Origin: Kitasatospora aureofaciens
GTDB lineage: Bacteria > Actinomycetota > Actinomycetes > Streptomycetales > Streptomycetaceae
Assembly: GCF_001188955.3 (NCBI RefSeq)
Contig: NZ_JPRF03000097.1
Location: forward strand, 62,001 to 126,000
Length of the DNA stretch: 64,000 nt
Reading direction: 5' to 3'
This document shows, piece by piece, positions 38,650-47,023 of this stretch. Under the pieces are notes generated by a model, which ran no database searches, had not been told where the DNA came from, and saw nothing but the letters and a program-made list of their open reading frames with translations. Made by a program: the position numbers and the translations under genes. Numbering within the stretch: position 1 is the stretch's first letter; each line of letters starts with the position of its first letter.

Positions 38650-40305
38650 TCAGACGGCGGGGGCGCTGGGCGCGGGGAGGCCGGCCCCGGTGAGCAGCGC
38701 GCGCAGCGGCGCGGTGTCCGGGGTGTCGGCGCAGGCGGCGTTCAGGGCCGTGTCGAAGCCGTCCTCGAAGCCCTCCGGCAGGCGGAGCTCGGCGGGCCCG
38801 GACCAGGAGAGCTCCCAGGCGGCCAGGCCTGCCTCGGCCAGTGCGGTGACGACGGCGTGCGCCAGTTCCTCGCGCAGCACCGGGCGGGCGAACTCGCGGG
38901 CGGCCCGGCCGGTCGCGGCGGCGGCCTGCTCGCTCTTCGGCAGCCGGTCGGTGAACTCCCAGGCCCGGCCGGCGTCGACGGCGTCGAGCAGCCCGTGCAC
39001 GGTGGCGGGCAGGCCGAGCCCGGCCAGCGCCCGGTGGGCGGGCGCGGACGCCTCGCGGGCCCGGCTCAGCATCGCCGTGCGGACCAGCTCGGGCCACTCC
39101 ACCCGCTGCTTGCGGGCCGCCTCGGGGACCAGCGTGACGACCTCCAGCTCGGCGAGCACCCGTTCCGCGTCCTGCAGCAGCGCGAGGGCGGGGCCGGCGG
39201 CGCCGGGGCCGCGCCCGTCGTCGGGCAGGCCCTCGATCGCGGCGACCCGCAGGCGGATCGGCGGGTGCGAGTCGAACGGGTCGGGATCCTCCTCGGGCAG
39301 GTCCAGCGCGTGCTCGGCGAGTTCCGCCCGGCGCTCGGGGTCGCTCAGCAGGTGGAGCAGCCCGCCGTAGACCTGGCCGGGCGGCGGGAGCAGCCCGGCG
39401 TCCCAGCCGATGGTGGCGTAGCGGCTGAGGTAGAAGTCCTGGGCGGCGTCCAGGCTCGGCAGCTTGCGCAGTGCCGAGGCGGTGGCGTCCCGCCCGGCGA
39501 GCTGGGCGGCGACCTGGTCGGCCGCGTACTCCTGGCGGCGCCCGACCGCCTCGGAGACCCGGAAGTAGAGCCTGGCGTAGAGCGCGAAGAGCTTGGCGAG
39601 GGCCCGGTCGACGCCGCCGCCCGCCTGCTCGCCGGACGGCTTGCGGCCCTTGGCGAGCCGCTTCTCGGCCTTGGCGGCGAGCTTGGCGGCCTCCTCGGCC
39701 TGGTGCTGGTCGGCGCGCTGGTGCAGCCCGCCGACGGTGTGCAGCAGGGCGCGGCGGCCGGCGACGGTGACGGCGGCCAGCTTGACGTCCCGGTTGCTGT
39801 AGTGGCCGAACTCGTGCGCCAGGACGGACTCCAGCTCGCCTTCGGTGAGGCCCAGCAGCAGCGGGGCGCCGATGACGAGGTGGCGCTTGCCGGGGATCAG
39901 GCCGAGCAGCCTGGTCTCCTCGAACACGCCCGCGTTGACCTGGGGCACCAGCCGGATCTCGGCCGGTCCGCGGACGCCCGTCCGCTCGGCGATCCGGTCG
40001 ACCACGGCCCACACGGCGGGCTGCCGCTCGCGGGTGAGGACCACGCCGGGCATCTCGCCGTCGTCCTTGCGGCGGCGGGTCAGGAACACGACCCGGACCA
40101 CGGGGTAGCCGATCGCGGCGCTGAGCGCCCAGATCTTGACCAGCCCCGGGCTGAAGTGGCCCAGCTCCTGGAACAGGGCGACGTCGAGGGCCAGCAGGCC
40201 CGCGAGGATGCCGAGGGCGAGCAGGTAGAAGCCGGCGAGCAGGGCCACGGCCGTGACGGCTCGGCCTGATGTGCTCATGGCAGTGGAACGCCGGGGCGCG
40301 CCCAT
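38650..40305 (-). CDS. M48 family metallopeptidase (membrane)
   Basis: The product is 551 aa from ATG 40305 (GGAGG 8 nt upstream). Two hydrophobic helices (about 16-42 and 52-75) precede the zinc motif H164-E-F-G-H168; Y-A-A-D-Q-V-A provides the third ligand region. Family members such as HtpX degrade misfolded membrane proteins. The C-terminal about 200 residues are a helical extension of unknown role. The frame continues about 100 codons upstream, but that part has no conserved character. Confidence 0.87.
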   Translation of the reverse strand: MGAPRRSTAMSTSGRAVTAVALLAGFYLLALGILAGLLALDVALFQELGHFSPGLVKIWALSAAIGYPVVRVVFLTRRRKDDGEMPGVVLTRERQPAVWAVVDRIAERTGVRGPAEIRLVPQVNAGVFEETRLLGLIPGKRHLVIGAPLLLGLTEGELESVLAHEFGHYSNRDVKLAAVTVAGRRALLHTVGGLHQRADQHQAEEAAKLAAKAEKRLAKGRKPSGEQAGGGVDRALAKLFALYARLYFRVSEAVGRRQEYAADQVAAQLAGRDATASALRKLPSLDAAQDFYLSRYATIGWDAGLLPPPGQVYGGLLHLLSDPERRAELAEHALDLPEEDPDPFDSHPPIRLRVAAIEGLPDDGRGPGAAGPALALLQDAERVLAELEVVTLVPEAARKQRVEWPELVRTAMLSRAREASAPAHRALAGLGLPATVHGLLDAVDAGRAWEFTDRLPKSEQAAAATGRAAREFARPVLREELAHAVVTALAEAGLAAWELSWSGPAELRLPEGFEDGFDTALNAACADTPDTAPLRALLTGAGLPAPSAPAV

Positions 40306-40912
40306 GCGATGGTCCTCCCCCTGGGCGCGACGGCAGGGCGGCGCGCGGTGTCTGCATGGTGAACAGGTGTACGACGAGTGAAGATCGTAGCGGTCGCCGG
40401 AGCGCCCGCACACCGGAGTTTCCGGTCCCCGGGCGCGGCTCCGACCTGCGGGTTCGTCGTGATTTCCGATTCGTGCAGGCTTGCGGGGATTCTTTTGCCG
40501 GGTTCGGCCGTAGTAGCCGAGAGTAACGATTTCGCACACGCGCACGACGGTGGCCGGGGGCGCACCGCCGACCGACGCGTCCCCGGCCCGTTCTGCCCGG
40601 GACACCTATACCGCGGATCATGCTGCGGCGCGCAGCGACCACCAGGACCCCCGGGCCCCGCCCGAACGGCGGCGCGATACGGAAGGCCGGCGAACTGACC
40701 GGCAGGGGCCTGGTTCCCCGCGTTGATCGGGTTGCGGTCAGGACGCGTCCAGAGGGTCCCCATGCCCCTGGTCGATGTGACGGCGCTCAGCCGACGGGTC
40801 GCCGGGTACGACGTGGCGGCGGGCAGCCGGGTTGCCGGGACGGGCGGTGTTTCCGACCGCCGCCCCCGGGCAGCCGCCGGGTGTCCGAGCCGCTGCCACC
40901 TGGGACGACATC
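40306..40912. other. 607-bp gap without a supported gene
   Basis: Lies between the M48 and DUF6480 genes, which are divergent. No frame has credible composition or homology. Base composition is AT-richer around 40440-40530 and there is a TATACC at 40607-40612; GGGTAC at 40804-40809 lacks a matching -35. Both genes' promoters should be here, but I cannot place them. Confidence 0.6.
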
Positions 40913-41137
40913 ATGACCACACCCGATCCTGATCCCGACTACACCCCCGCGCTGGACGAACACGGCGCACTACCCGGCGGGGACACGCCGCCGGCCGAAG
41001 GGGGAATCTCCGGCATCTCCCATCCGGAGCCCGTGGAAGTGCGGCGGGCCTGGGGGCCCTGGCCCGCCGTCGTGATCGTGCTGCTGGCGCTGGCGGTCTC
41101 CGTCATGCTGGTCGCGATGATCTTCGTGCTGACCTGA
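40913..41137 (+). CDS. DUF6480 family small membrane protein
   Basis: The product is 74 aa. M-T-T-P-D-P-D-P-D and P-P-A-E-G-G-I-S-G-I-S-H-P-E-P (about 28-42) are conserved in DUF6480, and one C-terminal membrane helix (about 54-73) ends the protein. Function unknown; common in streptomycetes. The ribosome site is weak (GGGACGAC). Confidence 0.82.
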   Translation: MTTPDPDPDYTPALDEHGALPGGDTPPAEGGISGISHPEPVEVRRAWGPWPAVVIVLLALAVSVMLVAMIFVLT

Positions 41138-41165
41138 CGTGCCCTCCGGGCCGTCCGGCCCCGGG

Positions 41166-41420
41166 TCAGCGATTGCCCGCCGCGAGTGCCTCACGGACGG
41201 TCACCAGGCAGGGGTCGCAGTACCGGTCCGGCACCTCCGCGCCGGTGCCGTCGGCTGCCGGAACCACCCGCTGGGACGGTTCGAGGAACCGCCCGCACAG
41301 TGACGCCGTCGCGTCGTCCTTCGCCACCACGTGCCACACCACGGCGGGCGGCGACACCGCCGGGTCGTGCTCGGCCCACATCTCGTACACGGCGACCTCC
41401 GGGTCTCGGGGCTCGGTCAC
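41166..41420 (-). CDS. Hypothetical protein with C-terminal Cys pair (84 aa)
   Basis: The GTG at 41420 is the best start because the protein becomes conserved-looking from V-T-E-P-R-D; the Shine-Dalgarno is weak. W-H-V-V-A-K-D-D-A-T, L-C-G-R and Y-C-D-P-C-L (about 67-72) look like a small zinc-ribbon or redox-active Cys pair. No family recognised with confidence. It is convergent with DUF6480 (28 nt apart) and divergent from the SRPBCC gene. Confidence 0.6.
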   Translation of the reverse strand: MTEPRDPEVAVYEMWAEHDPAVSPPAVVWHVVAKDDATASLCGRFLEPSQRVVPAADGTGAEVPDRYCDPCLVTVREALAAGNR

Positions 41421-41474
41421 CCCATGCAAACCCGGGACACCCGGGTCGGCCACCGGGCCGGGCCCGGTGGGATG

Positions 41475-41498
41475 GTTACACCGCTCCGGGGCGGGCAC
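41475..41498 (+). promoter_or_regulatory. Weak SigB-like promoter before the SRPBCC gene
   Basis: GTTA (41475-41478), 14 nt, GGGCAC (41493-41498), one mismatch in each box. The ATG is at 41551. Confidence 0.25.
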
Positions 41499-41550
41499 AC
41501 GCGCGGTCGGCCGGGACGGACCCGGCCGGGAGACACGAGGAGGCCCCAGC

Positions 41551-42012
41551 ATGAGCATGGTGAAGGAGTCCGTGGACGTCGACGTCCCGCTGCACGCCGC
41601 CTACAACCAGTGGACGCTGTTCGAGGAGTTCCCCCGCTTCATGGAGGGCGTCGACGCGGTCACCCAGCTCGACGACCGCCACAACCACTGGCGCACCAGC
41701 ATCGGAGGGGTCAGCCGGGAGTTCGACACCGAGATCGTCGACCAGCTGCCCGACGAGCGGATCGCCTGGCGGACCATGGACGGCGGCGACGTGGACCAGA
41801 AGGGCGTGGTCACCTTCCAGAAGCTGGACGACCTCCACACCCGGGTCAACATGGCCATCGACTTCCGGCCCGAGGGCATGGCCGAGAAGACCGCCGACGT
41901 CCTGGGCGTGGTGGACCGGCGGGTGAAGGGTGACCTGAGGCGGTTCAAGGAGTTCATCGAGGAGCGCGGCCGGGCGGAGGGCGGGTGGCGCGGCCGGATC
42001 ACGCCGAGCTGA
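41551..42012 (+). CDS. SRPBCC family protein (polyketide cyclase/COQ10-like)
   Basis: The product is 153 aa from ATG 41551 (GAGGAGG upstream). V-P-L-H-A-A-Y-N-Q-W-T-L-F-E-E-F-P and R-F-M-E-G-V are the START-like N-terminus of cyclase/dehydrase proteins, ending in helix R-V-K-G-D-L-R-R-F-K-E-F-I. The fold binds hydrophobic ligands; stand-alone copies near stress genes are common in actinobacteria and of unknown ligand. A strong hairpin follows the stop. Confidence 0.88.
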   Translation: MSMVKESVDVDVPLHAAYNQWTLFEEFPRFMEGVDAVTQLDDRHNHWRTSIGGVSREFDTEIVDQLPDERIAWRTMDGGDVDQKGVVTFQKLDDLHTRVNMAIDFRPEGMAEKTADVLGVVDRRVKGDLRRFKEFIEERGRAEGGWRGRITPS

Positions 42013-42024
42013 CCCCACACGTCG

Positions 42025-42066
42025 GTGCGGCCCCGCTCCCCGGATCTCCGGGGAGCGGGGCCGCAC
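42025..42066. terminator. Bidirectional terminator, 19-bp perfect stem
   Basis: Arms 42025-42043 and 42048-42066 pair without mismatch around the loop ATCT. It lies between the convergent SRPBCC and DUF5709 genes. Confidence 0.92.
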
Positions 42067-42090
42067 CCGTGGCTGCGCCGTCCCCGGGCG

Positions 42091-42963
42091 TCAGCTCTCG
42101 GTCGGCTGCTCGCCCTCAGCGTCCTCGACGCCGGTCGCGCCTTCGACGGACTCCGGTGTCTCGATGCCCCGCCGGCCCGTACGGTCCTCCGTCCGCCCCG
42201 CGCGGGTGTCCGGGTCGGCCGGTTCCGGCTCGTCCGCTCCGCCGTCGGAGCGGATCCGCACCGCCTCCTCCTCGGCCGACAGGCCCGCGGTGTCGCCGGT
42301 GGCCTCGCCCTGGAGGTCGGTGTGCCGGTCCGGGAGGCCGAGCCGGCCGGCGGCGTCCTCCGGCACGTCGGCCACGGCCGTCCGCTCGTCGGTCTCCGGC
42401 TCCTCCTGGGCGAGCCGGGCGTCCAGGGACTCCCCCTCGGCCTGCTCGGCCCCGGTCGTGCCGTGGGACTCGGCGGCCACCGGGGTGTCCCCGGGGACGG
42501 CGGCGATCTGCGGGTCCTCCGACCACTCGCGGGCCGGGGAGCCGTCCTGGAGGTCGGGGATCCCCTCGTCCTCCGGCTCGGCGCCCGGGTCGTGATGGCC
42601 CCGCTCGGGCTCCGGCAGCGGTTCGTCCGTCTCCGGCACCGGCTCCCCGGCCCCACCCGGGCCGGTCCGGCTCGTTCCGGAGGGCGCACCGGCCGACGGC
42701 GGCGGATCGACCGAGGTCGGCGGCTGGTGCACCGGTCCCGCGTAGTCCTCGTCCGGCTGGACGCCGGGCACCGGCCCCTCGGCGATCTCCGGTTGCTGCT
42801 CGGCACTCCCGGCCACGTTCGGCGTCCCGCCCTTGCCGATCGGCGACGGACGGCGCTCCGGACCCTCGTCCCGCTCCTCAACGGGCTCGGTCCCGGCGGT
42901 GTCCGCCGGGCCGATCGCGCCGCCCATGTCGTGCAGCGGCCGTTCGTGTGACGATCCGTTCAT
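42091..42963 (-). CDS. DUF5709-type acidic disordered protein
   Basis: The product is 290 aa, about one third Glu, Asp and Pro, with no membrane segment. Conserved stretches E-G-E-S-L-D-A-R-L-A-Q-E-E-P-E (about 177-191) and E-W-S-E-D-P-Q identify DUF5709; the remaining sequence is low complexity. Start ATG 42963 has GGGAGG. Function unknown. A GGTA-N15-GGGTAG on the minus strand (43039-43015) is a poor SigB-like match; the divergent gene has a good one. Confidence 0.8.
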   Translation of the reverse strand: MNGSSHERPLHDMGGAIGPADTAGTEPVEERDEGPERRPSPIGKGGTPNVAGSAEQQPEIAEGPVPGVQPDEDYAGPVHQPPTSVDPPPSAGAPSGTSRTGPGGAGEPVPETDEPLPEPERGHHDPGAEPEDEGIPDLQDGSPAREWSEDPQIAAVPGDTPVAAESHGTTGAEQAEGESLDARLAQEEPETDERTAVADVPEDAAGRLGLPDRHTDLQGEATGDTAGLSAEEEAVRIRSDGGADEPEPADPDTRAGRTEDRTGRRGIETPESVEGATGVEDAEGEQPTES

Positions 42964-43044
42964 GGTGTTCCTCCCTGCCGTGTGCGGCCCGGTCGACGGG
43001 GCCCGATGACGCGCCTACCCGCCCGCCGCCGCCCGTACCGGCCG

Positions 43045-43068
43045 GTTTGCCCGACCGATGCGGGGTAG
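43045..43068 (+). promoter_or_regulatory. SigB-type promoter with near-leaderless gene
   Basis: GTTT (43045-43048), 14 nt, GGGTAG (43063-43068), and the ATG of the next gene at 43078. Transcription would start within a few nt of the ATG. Confidence 0.7.
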
Positions 43069-43077
43069 GCGCGCGGC

Positions 43078-43527
43078 ATGGAGGACTTCGGAACCCCGGC
43101 GGACGACTCGGCCGCCGACGACAGGGAAGTGTTCGACCTGTGCGACCACTGCGGCCGGGTCGTCGCCGCCGCGGACCTGCTCAGTGCGCTGGTCCCGGAC
43201 TCCTCCGCGCTGCACCCGAGCGATCCGGAGCTGGACGGCAGACGGGTGCTCACCGCCTGCACGGTGGAGCATTTGGCCGAGCTGGTGGAGTACTACCGCG
43301 ACCGCCCCTTCGTCCTCGAGGAGCAGTGGGCCGGCAAGGTCTGCCGGGCGCTGGCCGAGCAGGAGGATGCCGTCCCGCTCAGCCTGGTCGCCCGGATGAG
43401 CGGGCTGTCCGTGCAGCAGGCGGCGCAGGGCGTGGAGTGGCACAACGCCCGCGCCCGCGAATGGCAGGCCCGCTACGGCGACGACGCGGCCGCCGCGGCC
43501 GCCGACGAGGACGAGGACGAGCCGTGA
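43078..43527 (+). CDS. Hypothetical protein (149 aa) with C-x2-C
   Basis: The product has an acidic N-terminus, C-D-H-C (22-25), a second Cys at about 60 (T-A-C-T-V), and a helical C-terminal domain ending in a Glu/Asp run. I recognise no family. There is no Shine-Dalgarno, and a good SigB-type -10 sits 9 nt before the ATG, so translation may be leaderless. DUF6296 follows 40 nt downstream and is likely cotranscribed. Confidence 0.7.
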   Translation: MEDFGTPADDSAADDREVFDLCDHCGRVVAAADLLSALVPDSSALHPSDPELDGRRVLTACTVEHLAELVEYYRDRPFVLEEQWAGKVCRALAEQEDAVPLSLVARMSGLSVQQAAQGVEWHNARAREWQARYGDDAAAAAADEDEDEP

Positions 43528-43567
43528 ACCCGACGGCACGGCGACCGACCACGGAGGATGACGAACC

Positions 43568-43780
43568 ATGAGCACCGCCAAGCGCTACCGCCTGGTCGCC
43601 GCCGACCCGTACCGGGAGTTCGTGCTCACCGCCACCGGGGCGATGGGCAGCGAGGGCACCCAGGTGTACGTGGACGAGTCCGGAGCCGTCCGCGCCGAGA
43701 TCGACGGCGACGGCGAGGTGCGGACCATCACCACCGCCCTCCCGCTGGGCCGGCCGGTCCGCGCGGAGCCGCTGGACTGA
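43568..43780 (+). CDS. DUF6296 family protein (70 aa)
   Basis: M-S-T-A-K-R-Y-R-L-V, then a beta-rich body with V-L-T-A-T-G-A-M-G-S-E-G-T and V-Y-V-D-E-S-G-A-V-R-A-E-I-D, resembles DUF6296. GGAGG precedes the ATG. Function unknown; likely stress-coexpressed with the upstream gene. Confidence 0.65.
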   Translation: MSTAKRYRLVAADPYREFVLTATGAMGSEGTQVYVDESGAVRAEIDGDGEVRTITTALPLGRPVRAEPLD

Positions 43781-43916
43781 CCGCCGCCCCGACGGTCGGA
43801 CGAGCCGCCGGCTGATCCCGAGGTCGCGCCCGGGACCAGCCGGTGACGGCTGTGCCGACAGCTATCGGGCCGACGTCGGTTGCGCCGACGGTCGTGCGAC
43901 GCCGGCGGCCCGCGCC

Positions 43917-44132
43917 TCACGGCGCGTCCGGATCCGTCGCCGGGGGCTCCGGGTGGTCGGGCTGCTCCTCGTCCTCCTCCAGGCCCGCCGCGGGTGCGTC
44001 GGGGTCCGGGGGACGGGGGCGCGGCGGCCGGCTTCCGTCGGCCGGGGACCGCTCGGCCTCCTCCGGGCCGCCGTGCCGGTGGCCGGCACGACCGCGCGTC
44101 GCCACCGCCCAGGAGCGTCGTCTGATGCTCAC
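43917..44132 (-). CDS. Small Pro/Asp/Glu-rich protein (71 aa)
   Basis: GTG 44132 with GGAGG upstream opens the frame; it ends in TGA at 43917. A basic N-terminus is followed by P-D-P-D-A-P and E-E-D-E-E-Q-P-D-H-P-E-P, like other small proteins in this window (11921, 18816, 62905). A SigB-type promoter match lies upstream. No hydrophobic part. Confidence 0.5.
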   Translation of the reverse strand: MSIRRRSWAVATRGRAGHRHGGPEEAERSPADGSRPPRPRPPDPDAPAAGLEEDEEQPDHPEPPATDPDAP

Positions 44133-44184
44133 CACTGCCTCCACCGTTCGGTGCGGGTGTCTTCGTCCCGCCGGTGCCGCGCGA

Positions 44185-44209
44185 CTACCCGGATCGGAAC
44201 CCACGAATC
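44185..44209 (-). promoter_or_regulatory. Candidate SigB-type promoter for the small acidic protein
   Basis: On the minus strand GATT (44209-44206), 15 nt, GGGTAG (44190-44185); the GTG is at 44132. Confidence 0.45.
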
Positions 44210-44211
44210 CG

Positions 44212-44236
44212 GCATGGCCGCGCCGATGCCGGGTAG
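44212..44236 (+). promoter_or_regulatory. Candidate SigB-type promoter for the DJ-1/PfpI gene
   Basis: GCAT (44212-44215), 15 nt, GGGTAG (44231-44236); the ATG is at 44300. It is back to back with the promoter at 44185-44209, only 2 nt between elements. Confidence 0.5.
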
Positions 44237-44299
44237 CCGCCGACGTCCGGGGGCGCGGCCGCCGCGCCCGAGGCCGGCCAACGCTGCCAAGGAGGAGCG

Positions 44300-44866
44300 A
44301 TGACGCACACCACCAAGGTCCTGGCGATCGTGACGAACTACGGCGTCGAACAGGACGAACTGCTCGTCCCCGTACGGCACCTGCGCGAGAACGGCACGCA
44401 GGTCGACATCGCCGCCCCGGACCGGGACGACATCCGCACCCTGGTCAACGACAAGGACCCGGGCGAGATCGTGCGCCCGACCCACACCCTCGGCGAGATC
44501 GAGCCCTCCGGCTACGACCTGCTGCTCATCCCCGGTGGCACGATCAACGCGGACACCCTGCGGCTGCGCCAGGAGGCGGTCGCCCTGGTGCTCGCCTTCA
44601 CCACCTCCGGCCGGCCCGTCGCCGCCATCTGCCACGGCCCGTGGATGCTGGCCGAGGCGGGCGTCGCCTACGGCAAGCGGCTCACCTCCTACCCGTCCCT
44701 GCGCACCGACCTCGCCAACGCCGGCGCGACCTGGGCCGACGAATCGCTGGTCACCGACGACGCCAACGGCTGGCGGCTGATCACCTCCCGCAACCCGGGT
44801 GACCTGGACGACTTCCTGCGGGGCATCGACTCCGCCCTGAGCGCCCGCACCGGGGCCACCGCCTGA
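44300..44866 (+). CDS. DJ-1/PfpI family protein
   Basis: The product is 188 aa. The nucleophile elbow A-A-I-C-H-G-P-W (Cys at about 113) and L-L-L-I-P-G-G-T are those of PfpI/DJ-1 glyoxalase or protease-like proteins; an acidic residue early in the protein supports DJ-1 chemistry. It may protect from carbonyl stress. AAGGAGG precedes the ATG. Confidence 0.88.
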   Translation: MTHTTKVLAIVTNYGVEQDELLVPVRHLRENGTQVDIAAPDRDDIRTLVNDKDPGEIVRPTHTLGEIEPSGYDLLLIPGGTINADTLRLRQEAVALVLAFTTSGRPVAAICHGPWMLAEAGVAYGKRLTSYPSLRTDLANAGATWADESLVTDDANGWRLITSRNPGDLDDFLRGIDSALSARTGATA

Positions 44867-44922
44867 CCGCCGGGGCCACGCCTGCCCGGGCCCGTCACGG
44901 AGCCCGGCCCGGAGCGCGACCG

Positions 44923-44972
44923 GCGAAGGCCCGTACGGTGCCGCACCTGGCGGCCTCCGTACGGGCCTTCGC
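44923..44972. terminator. Bidirectional terminator, 16-bp stem
   Basis: Arms 44923-44938 and 44957-44972 pair perfectly; the 18-nt loop is long. It separates the convergent DJ-1 and hemerythrin genes. Confidence 0.7.
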
Positions 44973-45009
44973 TCCGCGCCGGTTCGGGCCGGTTCGGCTC
45001 CGCTCGGGC

Positions 45010-45594
45010 TCAGGGCGAGTGCTGCCCGCTGTTGTCGTGCCCGGTGAGACGGTCGCGCAGGGCGGTGATCGCCCCGGCGCCCGGCGGAAGCCCCCGGACT
45101 GCCGGACCTGCCGGACCCGCTGGACCCGTAGCGCCCGGTGGACCCGCCCGGGGCTCGCGCAGCCGGCGCTCGCACCGACGCAGCTCATCCGGCCGGGCCC
45201 GGGCCCGGAGGGCGGGGAAGAGCTGCTCCTCCTCACCGCGCAGGTGGGTGCGGAGCACCAGGAGCAGGACGGCGGTGGCCCGGCGCCGCCCGGTGACGGA
45301 CAGCCGGCAGTCGTCCGCCCGGTCGAGCAGCCGGCGGATCGACGCGTGGGTACACCCGGCGGCGTCCGCGAGCGCCCGTCCGACCGGCAGATACCGGCGC
45401 GCCAGCGGGTAGAGGTGCTCCTCCTCGGCCGCCAGATGGGGCAGGAGGAGGCGGCGCAGGGCGGCGAGCAGCCGCAGGTCCTCCTCGTCGCTGGTTCCGC
45501 CGCGGGTTCGGACGCCGTCCAGCTGTCGCAGCAGCGCCTCGATGGCCCGGTGCTGGGCGCACAGCCCGCTCGGGAACCCTTCGGCAGCCTTCAT
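45010..45594 (-). CDS. Hemerythrin-like (HHE) domain protein
   Basis: The product is 194 aa. C-A-Q-H-R-A-I-E (H15), P-H-L-A-A-E-E-E-H (about 52-60), C-T-H-A-S-I (about 81-86) and T-H-L-R-G-E-E-E-Q-L-F-P provide the His/Glu pattern of HHE domains, which bind a di-iron site or O2/NO. The last about 45 residues are Gly/Pro-rich. It is a distant paralogue of the HHE protein at 46396. Confidence 0.8.
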   Translation of the reverse strand: MKAAEGFPSGLCAQHRAIEALLRQLDGVRTRGGTSDEEDLRLLAALRRLLLPHLAAEEEHLYPLARRYLPVGRALADAAGCTHASIRRLLDRADDCRLSVTGRRRATAVLLLVLRTHLRGEEEQLFPALRARARPDELRRCERRLREPRAGPPGATGPAGPAGPAVRGLPPGAGAITALRDRLTGHDNSGQHSP

Positions 45595-45743
45595 GGGGAC
45601 CTCCGTTCGACGGCGGGAGAGTGCTTGAACGGACTTGAACGAACGCGCCTGCCCGGTCGGGCCCCGGACAACCGCGCCGCGGCCCGACCGGCCAGGGAGT
45701 CGTCATCCCGCTGCTCGGGGGTGGCGGCCGGGGACGGGTCGGC

Positions 45744-46157
45744 TCAGCCGGTGGAGTCCCGACCGGGGGTGAAGCGCTCCTGATACCGGCGCACCGCCTC
45801 GTCCAGGACGTTCCGGCCCAGCCAGGCGAGCGGCAGTGGGTCGGCGATCAGCGGTTCGTGGTCCGGCCCCGCGCCGACCACCCGACCGGTCAGCACCCAC
45901 GGTCGGCGCTGCGGGCAACTCTCCGCCAGTTCCGCGTACTTCATCACCCGGCGGGCGACCCAGTCAGCGGCGGGCCGCGGCCACCACGGCTCGGGGCGCA
46001 GCGGGGTCACCGACAGCCCGGGCAGGGGCACGTCCGCCTCGTAGTCGCGGCTGAGGGCGCCGCCGTCCCCGTCGGGGCCCTCGGAGTACCGCAGGTAGAC
46101 GTCCAGGTCGCCGGTGGCGAGCGAGGTCAGCAGGGCCAGATCGTCGATCAGGCCCAT
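45744..46157 (-). CDS. DUF6098 family protein
   Basis: The product is 137 aa from ATG 46157 (GAGGAC upstream); an ATG 27 nt earlier is possible but has no spacing. L-D-V-Y-L-R-Y-S-E-G-P, S-R-D-Y-E-A-D-V-P-L-P-G-L-S-V and R-R-P-W-V-L-T-G-R-V-V-G are conserved in DUF6098. Function unknown. Confidence 0.75.
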   Translation of the reverse strand: MGLIDDLALLTSLATGDLDVYLRYSEGPDGDGGALSRDYEADVPLPGLSVTPLRPEPWWPRPAADWVARRVMKYAELAESCPQRRPWVLTGRVVGAGPDHEPLIADPLPLAWLGRNVLDEAVRRYQERFTPGRDSTG

Positions 46158-46332
46158 GCCGTCCTCGCCGCTCGTGCTGTGCATCTCCCGCCGGCCTCGC
46201 TGACGTCGGTCGTCCCGGTCGTCGGTCCGGAGCCGGGACGTACCTGGCGGCTGCCCGGACCGGACGGCGGCGAAACTGCCGACGTCAGCGGCGTAGGCGG
46301 CGTTCCCGGGGGTCGTGCGGCGGGCCGGGTTT

Positions 46333-46353
46333 GTCCCCGGGCCGCCCGGGGAC
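46333..46353. other. Hairpin upstream of the second hemerythrin gene
   Basis: GTCCCCGGG and CCCGGGGAC (46333-46341, 46345-46353) with loop CCG. It lies 43 nt before the ATG at 46396 in the divergent gap, next to GTTT-N15-GGGGAC (46330 onward), a one-mismatch SigB-like element. Confidence 0.4.
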
Positions 46354-46395
46354 ACGCCCGACCGTCGGGGGCGATTGTCGAGGAGGAGACCCGCG

Positions 46396-46896
46396 ATGTC
46401 GAACGATGCCATCGTCCTGCTGCGGGAGGACCACAAGGAGGTCCGCCGCCTGTTCCGCGAGTACCAGGGGCTCGCCGACGGCGACGACGGGGCGCGCCGC
46501 AGGACGGTCCAACGGATCGTCGAGGAGCTGACCGTCCACACCTACCTGGAGGACGAACTGGTCTACCCCAGGATCCGCCAGGAACTGCCCGGCCTCGCCG
46601 AGGAGATGGACCGCGCCGAGCAGGAGCACCACGTCGCCGACCTGCTCTGCGAGGAGCTCCACGGGATGTCCCCCGACGACAACGGCTACGACGCCAAGAC
46701 CGCCGTCCTGATCGACGCCGTCGAGCGGCACATCGAACACGAGGAGAGCGAGGTGTTCCCGAAGGTGCGGGCCGCGCTCGGCCGCACGGAACTGCGGGAG
46801 CTGGGCGAGCGGATGCAGGCCGTGCGCGAGACCGCCCCGCGCCAGCCGACCGCCGGCGGCGTCCTGCACCGCATCGCCGACGCGCTGGAGGGCTGA
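46396..46896 (+). CDS. Hemerythrin domain protein
   Basis: The product is 166 aa from ATG 46396 (GAGGAGG upstream). H-T-Y-L-E-D-E-L-V-Y-P, E-Q-E-H-H and H-I-E-H-E-E-S-E-V-F-P with the early E-D-H make a full di-iron set. Such proteins sense or store O2 or iron and are often stress-induced in Streptomyces. Confidence 0.87.
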   Translation: MSNDAIVLLREDHKEVRRLFREYQGLADGDDGARRRTVQRIVEELTVHTYLEDELVYPRIRQELPGLAEEMDRAEQEHHVADLLCEELHGMSPDDNGYDAKTAVLIDAVERHIEHEESEVFPKVRAALGRTELRELGERMQAVRETAPRQPTAGGVLHRIADALEG

Positions 46897-47023
46897 CCCG
46901 AGCCCGAGGCGGCGAGCAGCACCCGGAACAGCCGGACCGCGAGGAAGGAACTCCCGTGCGGCACGACGAAGACCTGACCCTCTCCCCGCAACTGCTCAGC
47001 AGCCTCTGAACCGGAGGGCCCCG

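Noticed and set aside
37300..40269. A very long open frame on the plus strand opposite two clear minus-strand genes
   Set aside because: Composition is Gly/Arg/Gln/Val repetition typical of antisense frames in high-GC DNA; the minus strand carries M48 peptidase and DUF4034-like proteins with real motifs.
40804..40809. GGGTAC upstream of the DUF6480 gene
   Set aside because: No G-x-x-T 14-16 nt upstream, so it fails the SigB-type pattern.
44881..44920. Possible second terminator in GC-rich inverted words before 44923
   Set aside because: Pairing is only 5-6 bp and ambiguous, compared with the clear 16-bp stem next to it.
46956..47009. A 17-aa GTG frame with GAGGAAGG upstream
   Set aside because: The ribosome site is good but the peptide is short, unlike any known leader, and not coupled to a gene; chance cannot be excluded.
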